Shown here: piece by piece, positions 59,129 to 64,000 of the stretch | How positions within the stretch are numbered: position 1 is the stretch's first letter | Layout: every line of letters begins with the position of its first letter | Assembly (NCBI RefSeq): GCF_050529585.1 | Contig: NZ_CP172882.1 | Span: 248,001-312,000, forward strand | Origin: Enterococcus_D sp050529585 | GTDB taxonomy: Bacteria; Bacillota; Bacilli; Lactobacillales; Enterococcaceae | Reading direction: 5' to 3' | Length of the DNA: 64,000 nucleotides | Translations under genes and position numbers: made by a program | The notes under the pieces: generated by a model | Told to the model about the DNA's origin: nothing | Seen by the model: only the letters and a program-made list of their open reading frames with translations | Database searches by the model: none

Positions 59129-60010
59129 ATGATTAAACGAAAAAAAACAGAAAATAGCTGGTTTTATTTCTTCAATACGATGATTTTGATTCTCTTCTCA
59201 TTATTGATCATTGTTCCTGTTTGGAATATCTTGGTATCCTCAGTGTCCTCTGGCTCTGGATTAGCGGGAAATGGCTTAGTGTTATGGCCGAAAGGATTTA
59301 CTTGGGAAAATTATCATAAAGTCTTATCTGATGCAAGTATTCCCAAAGCCTTTTTGATTTCAGTATTAAAAACCGTGATCGGTGCGTCGACCCATACGTT
59401 ATTTTGTGCGGTGGTAGCCTATGGATTAAGTAAATCCCGCTTGATTGGTCGGAATATCTATACCACATTAGGTGTGATCACGATGTACTTCAGTGGCGGG
59501 ATGATTCCTACGTATTTACTGATCCGCTCATTGGGTCTGTTGGATTCTTTCTGGGTCTATATCATTCCAGCATTGTTCAGTTATTATGATGTGGTGATTT
59601 TAATGAACTTTTTCCGAGAAATTCCACCATCACTGGAAGAATCCGCCAAAATCGATGGTGCGAGTGAATTTCAAATTTTTTACAAAATCTTTTTGCCACT
59701 AACGAAACCGGCATTGGCTACGATTATCTTGTTTAATGGTGTGGGGCAATGGAATGACTTTATGACCACAAAATTATACATTACCAAAGAATACCTCTAT
59801 CCATTGCAAATGAAAATCTATGAAATCATCGTACGTTCAAATTTAAGTGCGATGACAGAAAGCGGCAGTACGGACTTTGTGGTCCAAGCAACGACCCGTG
59901 GGGTGCAGTTGGCTACGATCGTAATCACGACAGTACCGATTTTAATTATTTATCCATTGCTTCAAAAACACTTTATCGGCGGTATGATGGCCGGTGCAGT
60001 AAAAGAATAG
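59129..60010 (+). CDS. Carbohydrate ABC permease, LplC/YtcP type
   Basis: Encodes 293 residues with six membrane segments and the EAA loop EESAKIDGASEFQIFYKIFLPLTKP. The end HFIGGMMAGAVKE is the family tail. TAGGAGGAAAA precedes the ATG, 11 bases after the first permease. Together they form the channel. No ATPase gene is seen between here and the window end. Confidence 0.92.
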   Translation: MIKRKKTENSWFYFFNTMILILFSLLIIVPVWNILVSSVSSGSGLAGNGLVLWPKGFTWENYHKVLSDASIPKAFLISVLKTVIGASTHTLFCAVVAYGLSKSRLIGRNIYTTLGVITMYFSGGMIPTYLLIRSLGLLDSFWVYIIPALFSYYDVVILMNFFREIPPSLEESAKIDGASEFQIFYKIFLPLTKPALATIILFNGVGQWNDFMTTKLYITKEYLYPLQMKIYEIIVRSNLSAMTESGSTDFVVQATTRGVQLATIVITTVPILIIYPLLQKHFIGGMMAGAVKE

Positions 60011-60025
60011 AAAGAGGGATAGAAC

Positions 60026-61627
60026 ATGAAGAAAGTATTAGGCGGTTTATTGGCAGCAACAGCATTGTTTGGCTTAGCAGCATGTGGCGGGAGCTCAGAC
60101 GATGCAAGCGGCTCAGATTTTTCGATCAAAGATCGGTATGAGCTAGATGAAAGTACCCCTGCTTGGAAATTAGATACCAAAGAAGAAACAACAAAGATCA
60201 CATGGTACATCAATTCGGATTGGACCGCATTGCCTTTTGGTGAAGATGTGACCACAGCCCAAATCAAAAAAGATCTGAACATTGATATTGAATTTATTTC
60301 TGGTGATGATTCCAAACTGAATGCCTTGATTTCCAGTGGGGATATGCCAGATATCGTGACCCTGATGGACAAAACCAGTCAAGCAGCTGTCAAAGCAGAT
60401 AGTTGGGCTTATGCATTGAATGATTTAGCGGAACAATATGATCCGTATTTAATGGATGTTGTCACTGAGGATACTTTCAACTGGTTTTCATTAGACAATG
60501 GCAAGACTTATGGTTATCCGAACTATTCAAATACCGCAGCAGACTATGAGAGCGGCAATATTCCTGTCAATGACAACTTCGTGATCAGAGAAGATGTCTA
60601 TGAAGCATTAGGCAAACCGGATGTATCAACACCAGAAAACTTTATCAAAGTGATGCAAGAAATTGCGGATAAATATCCAGACTTGACCCCAATGGGATTC
60701 ACGACGATTGGTGATGCTGCAGGACCATTCTCAGATAAACTACAAGATTTCTTGGGTGTACCTTTGGAAGATAAAGATGGCAATTACTATGATCGTAATT
60801 TAGATGAAGAATACATCACTTGGTTAAAAGCATTCAATGAAGTGTATCGTGAAGGCAATATCAGTGATGATAGTTTCACAGATGATGGACCAACCTATGA
60901 TGAAAAAGTCAAAAAAGGTGATTATGCAACGATTTTAGTTGCTGGTACAAGTGGGCAAGGTGGTAATTTCACTGAATTCATGAACAATTCAGATACCCGT
61001 TATATCGCAATCGATGCCCCTGCAAGCACATCTGGCAGAGAAGCAACCTTGAATCAAACAGGTATTTCTGGCTGGTTGATCAACTACATCACCAAAGATG
61101 CTGCGGATCCTGCAAAAGTGACCCAACTATTTACTTATTTGATCGATGAACCAGGACAGATCTTAACTAAATTTGGTGTAGAAGGTGTAACTTATGCCTA
61201 CAATGATGAAGGCAAAATCGATTACTTGCCAGAAATCAAAGAAATGGAACAAAGCGACAATGAAGCCTACAACAAAAAATATGGTATTAGTCGATTCAAC
61301 TATTTTAACAATGACCGTGCCAATGCCTTGAAAGTGAAAACAGAGAATGCCTTGACACAAATGCAAGAATGGGGCGAAGGCAAATTGTATCCGCATTTTG
61401 TTATTGAAAATACCGATCCAGACGCCGGAACAGCGGAAGCCCGTTCGAATACAGCAATCAAAACCAAAACCAACAGCACGATTATTTCTTTGATTCGTTC
61501 GAAAGACGAAGCGGCCTTTGACACAACATTGACAGACTTTGAAAGTTTCCTAAATGACAACAATTGGGATGCCATCAAAGAAATCAAAACTGAGAAAATG
61601 GCTGAGAACCGTGAAAAATTAAATTAA
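60026..61627 (+). CDS. Extracellular sugar-binding lipoprotein, LplA/YtcQ type
   Basis: Encodes 533 residues. Lipobox LAAC precedes GGSSDDASGS. The long SBP fold (TKITWYINSDWTALPFGEDVTT and ISSGDMPDIVTLMD) fits the LplA/YtcQ group, which is longer than MalE-type proteins. It binds the transported glycan, whose identity is unknown. AGAGGG precedes the ATG. It is followed by a hairpin that probably lowers read-through to the enzymes downstream. Confidence 0.92.
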   Translation: MKKVLGGLLAATALFGLAACGGSSDDASGSDFSIKDRYELDESTPAWKLDTKEETTKITWYINSDWTALPFGEDVTTAQIKKDLNIDIEFISGDDSKLNALISSGDMPDIVTLMDKTSQAAVKADSWAYALNDLAEQYDPYLMDVVTEDTFNWFSLDNGKTYGYPNYSNTAADYESGNIPVNDNFVIREDVYEALGKPDVSTPENFIKVMQEIADKYPDLTPMGFTTIGDAAGPFSDKLQDFLGVPLEDKDGNYYDRNLDEEYITWLKAFNEVYREGNISDDSFTDDGPTYDEKVKKGDYATILVAGTSGQGGNFTEFMNNSDTRYIAIDAPASTSGREATLNQTGISGWLINYITKDAADPAKVTQLFTYLIDEPGQILTKFGVEGVTYAYNDEGKIDYLPEIKEMEQSDNEAYNKKYGISRFNYFNNDRANALKVKTENALTQMQEWGEGKLYPHFVIENTDPDAGTAEARSNTAIKTKTNSTIISLIRSKDEAAFDTTLTDFESFLNDNNWDAIKEIKTEKMAENREKLN

Positions 61628-61639
61628 CCGATAGAAAGG

Positions 61640-61685
61640 AAGAGGAAAGCGAAGCCAACAACCGACCTTTCCTCTTTCTTATTTT
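61640..61685 (+). terminator. Hairpin after the binding protein, possible attenuator
   Basis: AAGAGGAAAG pairs with CTTTCCTCTT around a ~17-base loop, followed by TCTTATTTTTT. No promoter is evident before the next gene, so it likely acts as a partial terminator within the operon. Confidence 0.75.
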
Positions 61686-61726
61686 TTCAATAGGCAACCG
61701 GAACAAACCACGATTGGAGGTTTACC

Positions 61727-62338
61727 ATGAAACAACTATTTTCTTATGAAGGATGGTACTACCGGGTGTTTGCTTTTTTGGCAGACCTGATCATACTTAG
61801 TTTTCTCTTTATGCTACCAGTGATGACGATCATTTTTGCAGGGCCGGCAGTGATAGCCCTCTATCAAACGATTGGGCAGCTTCTTGATGAAAAAGATTTG
61901 CCCGTATGGCACAGATACCGTCAAGCGTTTGTCCGCAATCTCAAGCGAGGGTTTCAATTGACCGGCATCGCAACAGGCTATGTAGTGGGTGTCGCGGCAA
62001 TCATTTATAGCTTGATGATGGTCACCCCATACTTTGGTGTCTTGTCTGTTATTTTGGTCAGCTTAGCAGGATTGTTTTTGGTTGTGTTTATCATCTTATA
62101 CAGTTTATTCCAGCAATCGGTGAAGGAAACAATGAAAGAGACAGCCTATGCCGTTTTAAGCAGTACCGCCAATGCCATTATCTTACTCGTGATCCCGATC
62201 GTGTTATTTGTTCTTTGCAGTAAAATCAATTTGTTTTTATTTATTTGTTTAGGTATTTCCGGATCAGCATATGTTCAAATGATGTTCTTCAACAAAGTAT
62301 TAGCAAAGGAGCCATTGTATGACAAACACAGCCGCTAA
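61727..62338 (+). CDS. YesL-like membrane protein (DUF624)
   Basis: Encodes 203 residues with about five membrane helices. The N-terminal FAFLADLIILSFLFMLPVMTIIFAGPAVIALYQTIGQLL is characteristic of DUF624/YesL. These proteins usually accompany LplB/C-type sugar transporters, and their function is not established. TTGGAGGTTTACC precedes the ATG. It overlaps the esterase gene by 20 bases. Confidence 0.88.
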   Translation: MKQLFSYEGWYYRVFAFLADLIILSFLFMLPVMTIIFAGPAVIALYQTIGQLLDEKDLPVWHRYRQAFVRNLKRGFQLTGIATGYVVGVAAIIYSLMMVTPYFGVLSVILVSLAGLFLVVFIILYSLFQQSVKETMKETAYAVLSSTANAIILLVIPIVLFVLCSKINLFLFICLGISGSAYVQMMFFNKVLAKEPLYDKHSR

Positions 62339-63239
62339 AAGAACGCAATTTTGGCAACAAGTCCGTGCAGAAATACAATCGATTCCACTGCAATTAAAGA
62401 AAAAACAAATGGTTCCACTATTAAAAGATATTGACTGTTATCAGATCTCATTTCAAAGTTTAGGGAATGAAACGATTCATGGTTTCTTATTGCTTCCCCA
62501 AACAACGAAACAGTGTCCATTGGTCATTGAATTTTTAGGGTATATGAATCATCTGCAAGAACCATTTCAGTTTGCCCATTGGCCTTTGATTGGTTGTGGG
62601 TGCTTAGTCATCGACAATCGCGGGCAAGGCGGAAAAACGCAGGATCATGTTCCTTATGAAACGACGCAGCATCCGCTGCCTTTTGGCAGAGGGATTTTAA
62701 AAAAAGAAGATTTTTATATGAAGCGATTGATCGCAGATAGTCTGCGATCGCTAGAAGTTGCACAAGCATTATCTGAGGTTGATCAAAACCACGTGATCTT
62801 GCGAGGCGGTTCGCAAGGCGGAGGGGTTGCCTTGTGGGTCAATGCGTTGGCTACAAGCCCGATTTTTGCTACCTTTGCGGATGTACCAAGCCATTCCAAT
62901 ATTCTGAATCGGTTAGCCCAAAGAACCGGCAGTTATGCAGTGATCCAAGACTACTGTGTAGCGCATCCAGAGTTGGCTGCGCAGATCAAAGATGTGATGT
63001 CTTATTATGACTTGCAATATGTGGCGCAACAAATCACTGGTCCGGTCTTTGCGTCAGTTGGCAGCAAGGATCCGATTTGCCCGATGGCTGACTTCTTCGT
63101 TTCCTATAAAAAAATTCGCGCACCCAAACAGTTGATGATCTATTTAAATAAAGGCCACGGTGGTGGTGAAGCCATACAAATCCGTCGGGAGATGCAACAA
63201 GTAAAAAGATTATTATCAAAAGACAAGCAGAAGGAATGA
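62319..63239 (+). CDS. Acetyl esterase, AXE1/cephalosporin-C deacetylase family
   Basis: Encodes 306 residues of alpha/beta-hydrolase. The catalytic triad reads as Ser165 in RGGSQGGG, Asp251 in GSKDPICP and His280 in NKGHGGGE. IDNRGQGGKTQDH is a further AXE1 family mark. It has no signal peptide, so it should remove acetyl groups from sugars after import. This implies that the cargo of this operon is an acetylated oligosaccharide. The start overlaps the DUF624 gene. Confidence 0.92.
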   Translation: MTNTAAKRTQFWQQVRAEIQSIPLQLKKKQMVPLLKDIDCYQISFQSLGNETIHGFLLLPQTTKQCPLVIEFLGYMNHLQEPFQFAHWPLIGCGCLVIDNRGQGGKTQDHVPYETTQHPLPFGRGILKKEDFYMKRLIADSLRSLEVAQALSEVDQNHVILRGGSQGGGVALWVNALATSPIFATFADVPSHSNILNRLAQRTGSYAVIQDYCVAHPELAAQIKDVMSYYDLQYVAQQITGPVFASVGSKDPICPMADFFVSYKKIRAPKQLMIYLNKGHGGGEAIQIRREMQQVKRLLSKDKQKE

Positions 63240-63245
63240 CAGACA

Positions 63246-64000
63246 ATGAAAGTAGCCACTTATAATTTGCGTGTCGATACCGACTTTGACCAAGATTGGC
63301 AATGGCGTTATCGGTCTGATAAGGTATTGGAGCTAATCAACTATCATGACTGGTCGTTGTTGGCAGTACAAGAAATCCGTCCCACACAAATTGCAGATCT
63401 GCAAACACTGACACAATACCAAAGCATCACTGCTGAGCGAGATGGTGATGGTCAAGGAGAAGGAATTGGCTTATATTACAAACCCAGCGATTATTCTTTA
63501 ATGGACTCAGGATCGTTTTGGTTGTCGTTGACACCAGATCAGCCAAGCATCCATCCGGAGGCTGCATATACCCGATTGTGTATCTGGGCAATTTTGGAAC
63601 CAAAAGAAGGACCGGCATTTTTGGTGATCTCGACGCATCTGGATAATATTTCAGAAATCGCCCGTTTTGAAGGAATGAAAGTGATCTTGACCCGTTTAGC
63701 GGATAAAATCAGTATCTATCCGGTACTGTTGATGGGTGATTTGAACGCGGAAAGAACAGAAGATGTGCACGATTATCTAGCGACACTATTTAGCAATGCC
63801 AAAGAACACGGGGAACAACCCCATTATGGGCCAAAGGGATCTTATCAAAATTTCGATTACAACATGCCCTGGTCAGAATTAGAGGAAATCGATTATATCT
63901 ACACCAAGGGATTTACAGTGGTAAAAACCGCCTGTCTAACCGATGCCTGTGACCGACGCTTTCCATCGGATCACTTCCCGCTAGAAGCAGAACTACGATT
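63246..64000 (+). CDS. Endonuclease/exonuclease/phosphatase (EEP) family protein, partial
   Basis: The frame runs from ATG 63246 to the window edge without a stop, giving 251 residues. EEP motifs are KVATYNLR, LLAVQEIRP, VISTHLDNISE, LMGDLNAER, EEIDYIYTKGF and SDHFPLEAEL, so the domain is nearly complete. EEP proteins split phosphodiester or phosphomonoester bonds. In sugar operons the substrate is unclear. It starts 6 bases after the esterase stop. No signal peptide is present. Confidence 0.9.
   Translation, partial: MKVATYNLRVDTDFDQDWQWRYRSDKVLELINYHDWSLLAVQEIRPTQIADLQTLTQYQSITAERDGDGQGEGIGLYYKPSDYSLMDSGSFWLSLTPDQPSIHPEAAYTRLCIWAILEPKEGPAFLVISTHLDNISEIARFEGMKVILTRLADKISIYPVLLMGDLNAERTEDVHDYLATLFSNAKEHGEQPHYGPKGSYQNFDYNMPWSELEEIDYIYTKGFTVVKTACLTDACDRRFPSDHFPLEAELR

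Overview
The window is a low-to-moderate GC Gram-positive chromosome segment, most likely from an Enterococcus (order Lactobacillales). The evidence is the strong AGGAGG ribosome sites, lipobox-type lipoproteins, a fused glutathione synthase (GshF), a T-box leader, a CodY-type box, an Asp23/Gls24 protein and an Spx paralogue. The order acpP - oppDFBCA - rnc - smc - HAD - ftsY, followed by gshF and later rpsD, matches what I remember of Enterococcus chromosomes. The base composition looks richer in GC than E. faecalis or E. faecium, which might suggest another clade, but I cannot place the species. I see no tRNA, rRNA, insertion sequence, prophage or CRISPR array.

Layout. 1-3.8 kb: end of fakA, then recG, plsX and acpP (DNA repair and lipid synthesis). 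3.9-9.8 kb: oligopeptide importer oppDFBCA with a good promoter and a CodY-like box. 9.9-16.4 kb: rnc, smc, a Cof-type HAD phosphatase and ftsY. 16.6-20.5 kb: an orphan BlaI-type repressor with a probable self-operator, gshF, and a two-gene reverse-strand unit (unknown protein plus YueI family). 20.5-24 kb: a packed six-gene run of GNAT, HesB-like, metallophosphoesterase, DUF2829 (the Tad2 anti-Thoeris fold family), SDR and nucleotidyltransferase-like genes. 24-30.3 kb: bioY behind a BirA operator, then acn-icd divergent from citrate synthase, which together make 2-oxoglutarate. The Icd carries the Asp-Ile signature of NAD-dependent enzymes.

30.3-39.3 kb: an AT-richer carbohydrate locus with an ABC sugar-binding lipoprotein, two permeases, a LacI-type regulator and two GH65 glycoside phosphorylases. 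Perfect TTTAACGTTAAA palindromes lie at its promoter and again inside the first phosphorylase gene. 39.4-45.5 kb: Gls24 protein, Spx paralogue, rpsD with a long leader, a formate/nitrite-type channel, a probable methionine T-box leader ahead of luxS, an SDR and metQ, and a reverse-strand lipoprotein.

46-57.9 kb: housekeeping genes comprising a HAD phosphatase, mgsA, pepT, ymdB, ymcA, mutS, mutL, maf, a GFA-family protein, msrB, ruvA and ruvB. 58-64 kb: a second sugar-import operon (LplB/LplC-type permeases, lipoprotein, DUF624 protein, acetyl esterase, EEP-family hydrolase cut by the window end). It sits behind a strong promoter with two GAAACGTTTC palindromes. Neither sugar importer carries its own ATPase, so both probably borrow a shared MsmK-type subunit.

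The most interesting parts are the nested and intragenic operators of the GH65 locus, the Met T-box linking luxS, an unassigned SDR and metQ, the chromosomal Tad2-family gene in its odd operon, and the predicted NAD-dependent 2-oxoglutarate branch.
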